Below are positions 26,957 through 36,441 of a stretch of 64,000 nucleotides of DNA, piece by piece. The first letter of the stretch is position 1. Each line of letters opens with the position of its first letter. Location: assembly GCF_051466335.1 (NCBI RefSeq), contig NZ_CP195793.1:3038001-3102000 (forward strand), written 5' to 3'. A program made the position numbers and the translations under genes. The DNA comes from Planctomicrobium sp051466335. Its GTDB lineage: Bacteria > Planctomycetota > Planctomycetia > Planctomycetales > Planctomycetaceae. The notes beneath the pieces are model-generated. The model saw nothing but the letters and a program-made list of their open reading frames with translations, did not search any database and was not told the DNA's origin.

Positions 26957-28003
26957 TTAGAATTCTCCCACTGGGACGCCGTCGTCGGCGATGGCCAGAT
27001 GTCGAAGTGTATCGAGATTCACGTTATCGCTGATCATTCCAACGTGACCGTCTGCAAACAACGCGTGAATACCGCCTGTATGCTCTGAATTCAGCGGGTT
27101 GTTCGGCCCGAAGTTGACGTTAATTCCCGGTTGATCATAGTTGCGGGTATTGGGAGGGTAATGGACAGTCGTGATGTTGAACGCTCTGTATTGAGACATG
27201 ACAGAAGTGCCATCGCCACTTGTGCCCATCGACCAGGAATGTGGCCCAGAGCCACCAATATGAATTCGGTTCCCCTTAATCGTATGAGGATGCTGACTCG
27301 CAATCGCAGCAGCATGAGACGTGTTGGCAGTAACTAAAGATCCGCCAACTTCACCAACGATGATTGTGTTGGAAGTACCATCAGTGCAGTCTTTCATCGA
27401 TTTCGTCTTGTTCCGCACCAATAGGCCGCCGCCCGCCGAGATCCCGTTTCCTGCTGACCCGCGATCACCGCAGCAGTCTGCTGCGCTGTTATTCACACGG
27501 CTTTCAGGGAACGCTGCTGTCGGTGTTCCACCTGCAATCCCGATGTAAGTCGAACGTCGCTGCCAGTCCTGCGGCTGCGCCATTGTTGACGATGGACAGA
27601 CCATGATTGGAATCGGTGTCCGCATTGCCAATTGATTTTGATCATGGCTGAACCCACCTGCATATGCGCCATGGTCCCATGTTGCGAAAGAATTTGCCTG
27701 ATCCATCGATGGAAGCAGCCCGACCCACCACGTCTGGCCGAACCAGCCAGTGTGGTCAACTCGCGATCCAATCGGAAATGAACCGAACATGTCATGGTAA
27801 TTATGCAGAGCAAGACCAACCTGCTTGAGATTGTTCTTGCACTGCGATCGTCGAGCGGCTTCGCGCGCCTGTTGCACTGCTGGTAACAAAAGTGCAATCA
27901 ACACGGCAATAATGGCGATCACCACCAATAATTCAATAAGCGTAAAACCTCTTGATTTTCGTCGATGCGGTGAAATTACAGAGCTCATTTTAAACGATTC
28001 CAT
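26957..28003 (-). CDS. DUF1559 protein with prepilin-type N-terminus
   Basis: A 348-residue DUF1559 protein, the third in the window. The start at 28003 is fixed by GGAGG 5 bases upstream; it gives a basic leader (SVISPHRRKSRG) followed by GFTLIELLVVIAIIAVLIAL. The end has GGIHALFADGHVGMISDNVN and PVGEF, as in its paralogues. Unlike the other two it is not followed by a lipoprotein gene but by a terminator, so it is transcribed alone. Inner-membrane or fibre location after prepilin processing is predicted; function unknown. Confidence 0.93.
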   Translation of the reverse strand: MESFKMSSVISPHRRKSRGFTLIELLVVIAIIAVLIALLLPAVQQAREAARRSQCKNNLKQVGLALHNYHDMFGSFPIGSRVDHTGWFGQTWWVGLLPSMDQANSFATWDHGAYAGGFSHDQNQLAMRTPIPIMVCPSSTMAQPQDWQRRSTYIGIAGGTPTAAFPESRVNNSAADCCGDRGSAGNGISAGGGLLVRNKTKSMKDCTDGTSNTIIVGEVGGSLVTANTSHAAAIASQHPHTIKGNRIHIGGSGPHSWSMGTSGDGTSVMSQYRAFNITTVHYPPNTRNYDQPGINVNFGPNNPLNSEHTGGIHALFADGHVGMISDNVNLDTLRHLAIADDGVPVGEF

Positions 28004-28550
28004 AACGGCCTCCAAATAAACGCCCACAGAAAAAGAACACAGAGCAAAAATTGTCGCTTGCGAATGACTTCCACATAGACAAACCAACACAAAAAAGCAT
28101 CAGTATCCTTTTCTGTGTACGGAAATTGGAAAGCCTGTTCAATGACAATATTGTGAGACAAATAGATTGATGCGCATTTACTGATTCCGGCTAAGGAAAT
28201 AGCACAAATATAAAATTCAAGCAGGAGGCATCGATATGCAACCACTCGATCGGCAACCGATGGAGGTGGTCTGCGATCGAACCACTAACAATCGCCCGAC
28301 AGAGAGAGTACTCCGAGGAATTCGGAACGGTTCAAATCGCGATCCCGATCTCGCAGAAGCGTCGAGTTCTGGCAATTGGATGCGTTGCTACAGTTTCATT
28401 GAATCGCCAGCGAGCAAGTCCCAAGCCGACTGCTCCCTCTTGCCGATGTACTGCCGCTGCCGAGAGAATCGCCAAGAGAGAGCAGAGATCCATCCAGAGT
28501 TTTTCCTCTCTGACAATAGCTGAGTGAAGAAGCCCTGCCGATTGATTTCC
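28004..28550. other. Non-coding stretch between the S9B peptidase and DUF1559 genes
   Basis: About 550 bases with no supported gene. The 28010-28220 part is AT-rich and should hold the promoter and leader of the DUF1559 gene. I see no strong terminator for the peptidase gene that ends at 28551. Confidence 0.5.
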
Positions 28551-30830
28551 TCATTTGGGTTCAGCGGCAGTCGTCTCCTTTGGAACATCTGCATTCGTGG
28601 GGAGATTTGCGTGGAGGTAGCGTGTCAATATTTCGTAGAAGTGGGGAACGGTGTTGGTGCCCTCACTCAAGCTATGTGACCTTCCTGGATATGGCATTTG
28701 AGAGAAGATGCGGTCGTGGAGGATCAGTTCATTAATCAGTTGCTCGGTCACTTGGTAGTGGCAATTGTCATCTCCGGTTCCGTGAACAAGAAGCAGATTG
28801 CCTTTCAGATTCTTCGCGAACGTGACGGGAGATCCTTGCTCATAGCCATCCCGATTGTCGTCAAGTAACCCCATGTACCGTTCCTGGTAAATCGTGTCAT
28901 AGAGACGTTGATCCGCCATGGGGGCCACCGCGATTGCGGTCTGATAAATATCGGGATATCGAAAGATCGCATTGAGACTCATACTCCCGCCGCCGCTCCA
29001 CCCCCAGATTCCGACCCGTTTCGCATCGATCTCAGGTCGACGTAGAAGGAATTCGCGAGTGGCCTCCGCCTGATCCTGAGAAGCGAGAATTCCAATTTGA
29101 CGATACACACACTTCCGCCACGCACGTCCCTTTGGAATGTTTGTCCCACGATTTTCCATGCTGACAACGATGTAACCTTGCTGCGCGAGCATGAAATGCC
29201 AAAGATTTCTTGCCCCCATCCAGCTATCTCGCACAGTTTGACCATGCGGTTCACCGTAGACATGGATCAGCAATGGATATTTTTGATTGGGATCGAAATC
29301 GTTCGGCTGAATACACCAGCCATCCATCTCCGCGTCAGCTGTGTGAATCTTAAAAAACTCCGCCTTCGGCAGACCAAGTTCTGCGAGTTTCGCTTTGAGT
29401 TTTTCATTCTCTGTAATCACACGAACCACTTCGTGATCTGGGAAGCGAAGAAGTCTGATCACTGGCGGGGTCGTGAACGTCGAATACGAATGGACGGCCC
29501 ATTTCGCGTTGTTCGAGAACTGGTACGTGTGCCACCCGGACTGATTCTCATCTGACAGCCGTCTTGTTTTACCGCCATTAACGCTGACGCGGTAAAGATA
29601 TCGCTGCGTCGCGTTCGTTGGGGACGCGGAGAAATAGATCCATCCGTTGTCGTCATCAATCGCCTCTGGCTGAATCACGTCGAACTCACCTGAGGTAACG
29701 GGCGTCAATTCGACTTTGAAGTCGACTTGGTCCCGAAATTCAGCCCGATACAGATGACGCCAGCCATTTCGTTCACTCATCCAGAGGAATGCCCGGCCAT
29801 TCTGAAGCCAACGAAATGGATTGTCGTTCTCTAACCAGGCATCATCTTTTTCAACGAGGATCGTTCTGACGGTTCCATCATCAGGTTCACAAAGGATGAC
29901 TTGATTGGTATTTTGCAGGCGGTTCATTTGCTGCACCACCACTTTTCGGGTCCCCGGAATCCACTCCACCTGAGCGATGTAATGCTCACGAGGATCCCCG
30001 GGGAGTTGAAACCAGTTTGTCACTGCGGTCTCAAGGGACACAACACCTGCTCGCACGGCAGAATTCTGTTCTCCAACCTTGGGATACGGAAAACGAATGA
30101 TCTTTGGGTAGTTCCCGGTTGAATTGTCGATCATCTCGAAGTGCCGAACATTCTCGGTGTCAAATTGCCAGTAAGCAATCTGGCGACTATCGGGGCTCCA
30201 TCGAAATGCATCTCGAATAGAAAGTTCTTCCTCATTGACCCAGTCTGAGGTTCCGTTAATCACTGTCGCTGAACCATCGGTTGTCAGCTGCCGAATCTGA
30301 TGATTCTCTAATGATTCTGCGTACAGATTGTTCTCTCGAACGTAAGCAACCCATTTCCCATCGGGAGAGAACTTAGCGAACAGCAACGAAGATGCAGGTG
30401 AATCGCCCCCCAGTTTTGAAAGCTTCCTGCTGGATCGATCGAAGACCCAGAAATCGCCTCTGGTATTGTGCCGCCAGACACGTTGGCTGTTTGTGAAAAT
30501 CAGAATCTGGGTTTCGTCTTCGGAGAGCTGAAAGCTTTCGACATTCAGCGGCGCTGACTCCGTCGAGGGAATCAACTCGGCAGCCTTGATGATCACCTCC
30601 TCTTGCCCAGTGCTCAGGTCGTGTCGAATCAGTTGACTCTCAATTCCCCTCTGATGCATTCGGAAGTAGGAGTCCTGAGACCTGCTCCAATGCATTGGGC
30701 GAACAGGATCGGATGAAAATTCATGGTCTCGAAACAGCCGAGCAACGGTCAGCCTCGAGGAAGATGAGTCGTCCCCAAGCGTGATCGTTGTCAGCAATGC
30801 CGTGATCGCAATCGACAAAAAATATTTCAT
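28551..30830 (-). CDS. Dipeptidyl peptidase IV-like S9B serine peptidase
   Basis: A 759-residue exported peptidase with a signal peptide (FLSIAITALLTTITLG). The N-terminal beta-propeller contains DWVNEEELSIRDAFRWSPDS, which holds the double-Glu motif that binds the free N-terminus of the substrate in dipeptidyl peptidases. The C-terminal alpha/beta hydrolase domain has the full triad: Ser612 in GWSGGGSMSLN, Asp687 in VHGTGDDNCHYQ and His719 in PGRSHSLSEG. It should remove dipeptides from peptide N-termini in the periplasm. It is divergent from a shorter paralogue at 31557 whose active site differs. Confidence 0.95.
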   Translation of the reverse strand: MKYFLSIAITALLTTITLGDDSSSSRLTVARLFRDHEFSSDPVRPMHWSRSQDSYFRMHQRGIESQLIRHDLSTGQEEVIIKAAELIPSTESAPLNVESFQLSEDETQILIFTNSQRVWRHNTRGDFWVFDRSSRKLSKLGGDSPASSLLFAKFSPDGKWVAYVRENNLYAESLENHQIRQLTTDGSATVINGTSDWVNEEELSIRDAFRWSPDSRQIAYWQFDTENVRHFEMIDNSTGNYPKIIRFPYPKVGEQNSAVRAGVVSLETAVTNWFQLPGDPREHYIAQVEWIPGTRKVVVQQMNRLQNTNQVILCEPDDGTVRTILVEKDDAWLENDNPFRWLQNGRAFLWMSERNGWRHLYRAEFRDQVDFKVELTPVTSGEFDVIQPEAIDDDNGWIYFSASPTNATQRYLYRVSVNGGKTRRLSDENQSGWHTYQFSNNAKWAVHSYSTFTTPPVIRLLRFPDHEVVRVITENEKLKAKLAELGLPKAEFFKIHTADAEMDGWCIQPNDFDPNQKYPLLIHVYGEPHGQTVRDSWMGARNLWHFMLAQQGYIVVSMENRGTNIPKGRAWRKCVYRQIGILASQDQAEATREFLLRRPEIDAKRVGIWGWSGGGSMSLNAIFRYPDIYQTAIAVAPMADQRLYDTIYQERYMGLLDDNRDGYEQGSPVTFAKNLKGNLLLVHGTGDDNCHYQVTEQLINELILHDRIFSQMPYPGRSHSLSEGTNTVPHFYEILTRYLHANLPTNADVPKETTAAEPK

Positions 30831-31556
30831 GTGGCAGCCTGAGCAAGAATCCTGAATGAGGGTGAATCGGTCGTATCAACTTTATGTGCATCACTTAGGA
30901 AAAAGAGACACAGGGATTTCAGCACTGGTCCAATTTAAGTTGGTTCGGAAGTGATCATCTGACGTGAAACCGATCTTAAGAAAAGTTGCCTGCTGAATCA
31001 CAGTATGATTTTCATCGAAATTCTTTAATTACATCCCAGATACTCGGCTTGGAGAATCAATTTCGTCCTCCAAATTGATCCGCTTTTTATATGGTGATCC
31101 GAGGCTCTCTCGGCAACAGAAAAACGATCGTGCGCAAATCTCAGTCTGAGATTATGAAGCATCAGATTCATGATGTTTCTCCTGATATTTCTTGTGCTTG
31201 CCCCTTTCGAAACTCGTCAAGTAATCCTTCAATGCGTCGATGGATTACTACAACCGCTGACGTAGATTTGATGTCACTTGCGTTGATTGGTCGCCGGAAG
31301 ACAAAGGGACCTCGCTACGAACTCTGACCACCAATGCAGGTCGCGCGAAGAAGAAGGACTAACCCGCTTCGCTGCGAGCCGCAAAAAATGGATGAGCAAC
31401 AGAAGTGACAAAGATGATGGAATTTTCCACGTAGCAACTTAACAGGAAACAACCTTAACACATTCCAATTGATCCTCGAGCCAGAGACGAATTCTCTTGG
31501 ACTGAATTCGTTCGGGCCTCAGGTTCAGTCATCTCACGTTTGTCTCGGAGAGTTTT
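30831..31556. other. Divergent intergenic region between two S9B peptidase genes
   Basis: About 725 bases holding the two divergent promoters. A hairpin ATCAATTT/AAATTGAT (31056-31063 with 31072-31079) is followed by a T5 run at 31084-31088. A short open stretch at 31270-31362 reads DVTCVDWSPEDKGTSLRTL and ends in a lysine-rich tail and a stop; it looks protein-like but has a stop just in front and no start, so it may be the remains of a lost gene. Confidence 0.45.
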
Positions 31557-33593
31557 GTGTCGCCTACTTTTTTTCGATTGATGAGCTGTGGAGTATTGTG
31601 CGTGATAATCGGTCACCAGTTGCTAGCTTCCCCGCCTGAAACATGGCCGGAATACGAAAAACGCCTACGAGACATCTATCAGGGCAATGAATTTCGCGAA
31701 GAGCAATACGAAGCAAAATGGAGTCGCGACAGCCAGCAACTGGTCATCCGTAGGCCTGCATCATCACCTGAAATATCGGTGATGCAGCTTGTAGATGGAG
31801 AATGGGCGAACACTGAGGGACCTCCGGCTGATTTAGAAGCGACAAATGGTGAGTACACGCTCTTCATCAAAGATGGCAGTCTATGGGCGAAGAATCGTTC
31901 CACCCAACGCGAACATCAGATCGTCAAAAACGATCGCCCGGACAATATCCACCTGCATTCACTTGAACTCAGCCCGGATGGGAAGTTTGTCTCGTTTGTA
32001 GAAACGGACTACTTGCATGTTCCGTTGCGTACAACACTCGAGAAGTCAGACCCGACCTACCCGAAAGTGAAGTCGGTCCCATATTCCCGCATTGGAGAAC
32101 GCCTTCCAGATCTCCGTGTCGGCGTCGTTGATATTGAAGGGAAACACGTCAGATGGCTGCCGCTTGCAGTACCACCAGAGGGCTTTCATCTCGGGTTGGT
32201 CAACTGGGCTGACAACTCGGAAGAAGTCTTCATCGAGAAGCTGAGCCGGTATCGCGATCGCCGTGAATTTTTACTTGCGAACACGAAAAATGGGCAGATC
32301 CGATGCATCTTTGAAGAGACGGATCCTGCCTGGGTGGTCGCCAGTATTCAGGTCAACATGGGGATTCAGTGGGTCGACAAAGGAAGCAAATTTGTAGTGA
32401 TCCACGAAAACTCAGGATGGCGACAGGCGTATCTTTACGCTCGCACCGGGGAACTGATCCGTCCGATTACCCCCGATGGCATCGACATCATCGAACGATG
32501 CTGCATCGATGAAGAGAGGGACTGGTATTACTACTATGCGTCTCCTGAAAACGGGACACAAAAGTATCTCTATCGTGCCCCATTGACAAAGGCAGGTGAG
32601 GTCGCCCGCGTCACTCCGATTGGACAGGCAGGGACGCACGACTTTGTCTTCTCACCTGACCGAAAATGGGCATTGCATACTTTCTCGTCCTTCGACGTTC
32701 CCCCAGTGACGGACTTGATTGAAGCATCGAGTCATCGCTCGATTCAGGTCCTCGTGAAGAATGATCGACTTAAAGAAAAAGCTCAGGATTTCCAGACTCT
32801 CCCGACCGAGTTCAAGCGAATTGACATCGGCGAGGGAATTGAAATGGATGCCTGGATGGTCAAGCCCGCCAATTTTGATTCGACGATGAAATATCCCGTG
32901 TTCGTTTACGTCTACGGGGAACCGCATGCGCAGACGGTAATCGACAAATGGGGCGCAGCCCAGTCTCTCTTCAATAAAGCTGTCGCGGAACTCGGTTACA
33001 TCGTTGTTTCGATTGATAACCGAGGAACTCCTTGCCCGAAGGGGGCAGCGTGGCGTCGTTCGATCTTCGGAAGTCTGGGACCGCTCTCCACCGAAGAACA
33101 GGCTGCAGGCTTGATCGAGTTGGCAAAGCAAAACCCATACATCGATCTCAACCGCGTTGGAATTTGGGGTTGGAGCGGAGGAGGTTCGAACACGCTGAAT
33201 GCGTTATTCCGAAAACCAGAGTTGTACAAGGTGGGGATTGCGGTTGTGCCGAAGCCGCAGCCTCATCTCTACAACGCGTACTTCCAGGAAATCTACATGC
33301 GAGACCCGGTCGTGAATCCGGAAGGATACCGGAAGTCGGCTCCCATCAATTTCGCTGAAGGATTAAAGGGTGACCTTTTGATCCTGCATGGCGGCGGGGA
33401 AAACAACACGCACATTCAAATCGTTGAAGGGCTCGTCGACCGACTGATCGAGTTGGGAAAACCGTTCGACTATATGGTTTATCCGCACCGAGACCACGGC
33501 CTCCGTGAAGGCCCCGGAAGCTTAGTTCACGTGCGGATGCAGATCGCTCGCTATCTCGTGAAGCACCTTCAACCGGGACCGTTGCCTCAGTAG
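31557..33593 (+). CDS. S9B peptidase paralogue with altered catalytic acid
   Basis: A 678-residue exported protein related to the dipeptidyl peptidase at 28.5-30.8 kb. The GTG start has GGAG upstream and leads into a signal peptide (FRLMSCGVLCVIIGHQLLAS). The propeller is shorter and I cannot find the DWVxEEE double-Glu motif. In the hydrolase domain the nucleophile Ser540 (GWSGGGSNTLN) and His647 (YPHRDHGLREG) are present, but where the family has HGxxDDNVH this protein has HGGGENNTH, so the catalytic Asp is replaced by Glu615. Activity may be lowered, changed in specificity or lost. A 12-bp hairpin follows 41 bases after the stop. Confidence 0.9.
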   Translation: MSPTFFRLMSCGVLCVIIGHQLLASPPETWPEYEKRLRDIYQGNEFREEQYEAKWSRDSQQLVIRRPASSPEISVMQLVDGEWANTEGPPADLEATNGEYTLFIKDGSLWAKNRSTQREHQIVKNDRPDNIHLHSLELSPDGKFVSFVETDYLHVPLRTTLEKSDPTYPKVKSVPYSRIGERLPDLRVGVVDIEGKHVRWLPLAVPPEGFHLGLVNWADNSEEVFIEKLSRYRDRREFLLANTKNGQIRCIFEETDPAWVVASIQVNMGIQWVDKGSKFVVIHENSGWRQAYLYARTGELIRPITPDGIDIIERCCIDEERDWYYYYASPENGTQKYLYRAPLTKAGEVARVTPIGQAGTHDFVFSPDRKWALHTFSSFDVPPVTDLIEASSHRSIQVLVKNDRLKEKAQDFQTLPTEFKRIDIGEGIEMDAWMVKPANFDSTMKYPVFVYVYGEPHAQTVIDKWGAAQSLFNKAVAELGYIVVSIDNRGTPCPKGAAWRRSIFGSLGPLSTEEQAAGLIELAKQNPYIDLNRVGIWGWSGGGSNTLNALFRKPELYKVGIAVVPKPQPHLYNAYFQEIYMRDPVVNPEGYRKSAPINFAEGLKGDLLILHGGGENNTHIQIVEGLVDRLIELGKPFDYMVYPHRDHGLREGPGSLVHVRMQIARYLVKHLQPGPLPQ

Positions 33594-33633
33594 ATCCCGG
33601 TTGTCGAAAGTCGATTGCTTTGTCTCGCGTTCA

Positions 33634-33671
33634 ATGGCGTGCAGCACGTTTCGCCCCACGCTGCACGCCAT
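33634..33671 (+). other. Long perfect hairpin after the S9B paralogue
   Basis: ATGGCGTGCAGC (33634-33645) pairs perfectly with GCTGCACGCCAT (33660-33671) around a 14-base loop. There is no T-run, so it is a 3'-end stabilising or factor-dependent termination structure and not a standard terminator. Confidence 0.55.
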
Positions 33672-34054
33672 GCGGGGTCGATTGGGACTTGTGAATATCT
33701 CGAATTCGCGTTCACCATCTCAGGTGCGCAGACCAGCTACTTTTTAGGCATCATTCCGGATGGAGAGGCGGGCGAACGGCCATCAGTTATGCGCAACATC
33801 ACATTAGGATTTCTTAATCCGCACAGGTGGCTGATATAAAGTGGAACGACCGGAATCTGGAACAGGGAATGCTGGCAAAAAGATTGGACGCTTCGCTAAG
33901 ATTAAGGAAGCCCGATATGGCTCCTCCCTCAGCATCACACGAATCGATCACGATCTTCCAGCCTCCGGCGGTGGGTCTCCAGCCAACCTGAATGTGACGT
34001 TCTCCCAATTGAACTTCACCCTGCCCGTTTTCACCCCCTGAAAATCAGGACCGC
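33672..34054. other. Non-coding stretch before the second cytochrome/DUF1549/DUF1553 gene
   Basis: About 380 bases with no supported gene; it should carry the promoter of the gene pair that follows. Nothing repeated or structured stands out. Confidence 0.45.
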
Positions 34055-36409
34055 ATGATGAACAAACGTCTCAGCTGGTTCATCGCTCGTTTCTCCAGTC
34101 TGGTCGTCGGGGCATTTTTTGGCTGTGAAGCGATTCGTGCTGACGATGCCCATTCTCCAGAAGACCTGAAGTTTTTCGAAGAGAAGATACGTCCTGTTCT
34201 TGTCGCTCACTGTTACGAATGCCACGCAGGGGATTCCAAGATCGTTCGGGGCAACCTGTTTCTCGATAGTCGCGATGGAATTCGAAAAGGGGGCGACAGC
34301 GGTCCAAGTGTTGTCCCCGGCATGAGCGAGGAAAGCCTGATCCTCGATGCACTCAAACACGAAACGTTTGAAATGCCCCCTCGTGAAAAACTTCCGGATG
34401 AAGTGATCGCCGATTTCGAAAAATGGATTCAGAATGGCGCTGTTGACCCCCGCGATCAGGGTCAGGGGGAAATCAAGAAACGGGATCTCGAGGAAGAACG
34501 CAAGCATTGGTCCTTTCAGCCGATCCGGGAGCCAGAACTCCCGTCCGTAAAGGATGAGTCATGGGGCCGAAACCCGATCGACACATTCATTCTCGCCAAT
34601 CTCGAAGCACAGAATCTGAAACCATCCCCGCAAGCGGAAAAGGAAGTTTTACTTCGCCGAGTGACATTTGATCTTACCGGTCTTCCTCCGACACGCGACG
34701 AAGTGGAAGCGTTTCTCGCAGATACCAGCCCCGAAGCATACAGCAACGTCGTTGATCGTCTGCTCGCATCGCCCAAATACGGAGAACGTTGGGCCAGGCA
34801 TTGGCTGGATCTGGTCCGATATGCCGATTCGAACGGAGCCGACGAAAACCATTCGCATACCGTCGCTTGGCGTTACAGAGATTGGGTCATCGAGCAGTTT
34901 AACAAAGACCTTCCGTTCGATCAGTTCATTATTCAACAACTTGCGGGCGACCTGCTCCCGCAACCGGGCAACGAAAAAGAAGCGGGTGACCTCATTCGTG
35001 CGACCGGAATGTTGGTGCTTGGCCCGAAAATGTTGGCTGAGCAGGATAAAGAAAAAATGGTGATTGATATTGTCGATGAGCAGCTTGATACAGTCAGTCG
35101 GACCATTTTGGGCCTCACCGTTGCCTGTGCGCGTTGCCACGATCACAAGTTCGATCCTATTTCAGCCCACGATTACTATGCGCTGGCTGGAATCTTCGCC
35201 AGCACAAGATCGTTAGAACACAAAGATTTCGTGTCCCAGTGGATGGAGCGTCCACTCCCTTCGGCTGAGATCGAACAAAAACGTGCGGAAATCCTGCCTC
35301 AAATTGCGGAAGCGAAAGAGGAGATGATTCGTCGTGAGCAGGCACTGAAAGAGGCGACCGATGAAAATCGGGAATCCCTGCAGAAGAGTTCCGATGAACA
35401 GAAAGCAGCGGTGGAACAGCTAGAAAAGAGTCTTCCCGCATTTCACCGAACGATGGCTGTGGAAGAAGGACAGCCGCACGACCTTCCGATTCATATTCGC
35501 GGCAGCCATTTGACGTTGGCTAAGGAGACGACCTCCCGTGGCGTTCCGAATGTGCTGACTCAGGCTGCCCCGTTCTCAGGTATTCCAGCTAACGTCAGCG
35601 GACGTCTTGAACTGGCTGAATGGTTGGTATCGCCAGAGAACCCACTGACTGCGCGTGTCATGGTCAACCGCGTCTGGCAATGGTATTTCGGAGAGGCGAT
35701 TGTCCGATCTCCATCGAACTTCGGTCTCATGGGACTGAAGCCGACCCACCCCGAACTGCTGGACTGGCTCGCGATTGAGTTTTATCGAAATGGAAAGTCA
35801 TTTAAGGCTCTGCATAAAACGATCCTGCTCTCATCGACTTACCAGATGAGCTCTCAAGCCTCGCCAGTGGCAGCCTCGTTCGATCCGGATAACCTTCACT
35901 GGTCCCATCAGAACAAACGTCGACTGGGAGCGGAACAGCTTCGTGATGCGATTATCGCTGTCGGAAACGATCTCGATCAGACTTTCGGCGGAGAAGGTGT
36001 GGGGGGAGAGTCCAAACGCCGTTCGATCTATCTTCGCGTCGATCGCTCCAACACATTTGAACTCTTCACGATCTTCGATCTTGTTGAAACCGGGAGCCAC
36101 ATCGAACAACGCCCGTCGACGATTGTCCCACATCAAGCATTGTTCCTGATGAATAACCCCTTTGTTTTAGACGAATCCAGGAAATTTGCCGCCATAATCT
36201 GCCAGTCTTCGACTTCCAGCGAAGAACGGATGACAGAGCTGTACCTCACGATGCTCGGAAGAAGCCCCTCTGAAGCCGAAGCGGAGATCACCCGCGAATT
36301 CCTTCGCAAGGTCGAAGCTGCCAAGGGGGTCTCCAGCGACTCACCTCAGGTTTGGGAAACGCTCGCTCTTGCCATGTTTGCTTCAAACGAGTTTGTCTTT
36401 CTGGACTAA
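34055..36409 (+). CDS. Planctomycete cytochrome C / DUF1549 / DUF1553 protein
   Basis: A 784-residue exported protein with a signal peptide (FIARFSSLVVGAFFGCEAIR). The cytochrome C domain has CYECHAGDSKIVRGNLFLD near residue 52. DUF1549 follows (WGRNPIDTFILANLEAQNLK, ARHWLDLVRYADSNG, CARCHDHKFDPI), then a region of about 60 residues with strong coiled-coil character (QIAEAKEEMIRREQALKEAT), and a DUF1553 domain (NPLTARVMVNRVWQWYFGEA) ending LALAMFASNEFVFLD. This is the compact, standard architecture; the paralogue at 2-5.4 kb has an extra insert. Redox function is suggested by the haem motif, but the substrate is unknown. The DUF1501 gene follows 32 bases later. Confidence 0.93.
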   Translation: MMNKRLSWFIARFSSLVVGAFFGCEAIRADDAHSPEDLKFFEEKIRPVLVAHCYECHAGDSKIVRGNLFLDSRDGIRKGGDSGPSVVPGMSEESLILDALKHETFEMPPREKLPDEVIADFEKWIQNGAVDPRDQGQGEIKKRDLEEERKHWSFQPIREPELPSVKDESWGRNPIDTFILANLEAQNLKPSPQAEKEVLLRRVTFDLTGLPPTRDEVEAFLADTSPEAYSNVVDRLLASPKYGERWARHWLDLVRYADSNGADENHSHTVAWRYRDWVIEQFNKDLPFDQFIIQQLAGDLLPQPGNEKEAGDLIRATGMLVLGPKMLAEQDKEKMVIDIVDEQLDTVSRTILGLTVACARCHDHKFDPISAHDYYALAGIFASTRSLEHKDFVSQWMERPLPSAEIEQKRAEILPQIAEAKEEMIRREQALKEATDENRESLQKSSDEQKAAVEQLEKSLPAFHRTMAVEEGQPHDLPIHIRGSHLTLAKETTSRGVPNVLTQAAPFSGIPANVSGRLELAEWLVSPENPLTARVMVNRVWQWYFGEAIVRSPSNFGLMGLKPTHPELLDWLAIEFYRNGKSFKALHKTILLSSTYQMSSQASPVAASFDPDNLHWSHQNKRRLGAEQLRDAIIAVGNDLDQTFGGEGVGGESKRRSIYLRVDRSNTFELFTIFDLVETGSHIEQRPSTIVPHQALFLMNNPFVLDESRKFAAIICQSSTSSEERMTELYLTMLGRSPSEAEAEITREFLRKVEAAKGVSSDSPQVWETLALAMFASNEFVFLD

Positions 36410-36441
36410 AACGACATCGTGACTAGAAGAGGATACGGGCG

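Noticed and set aside
28236..28523. A 95-codon plus-strand frame between DUF1559 and S9B genes
   Set aside because: Random-looking composition, no conserved motif and no ribosome site.
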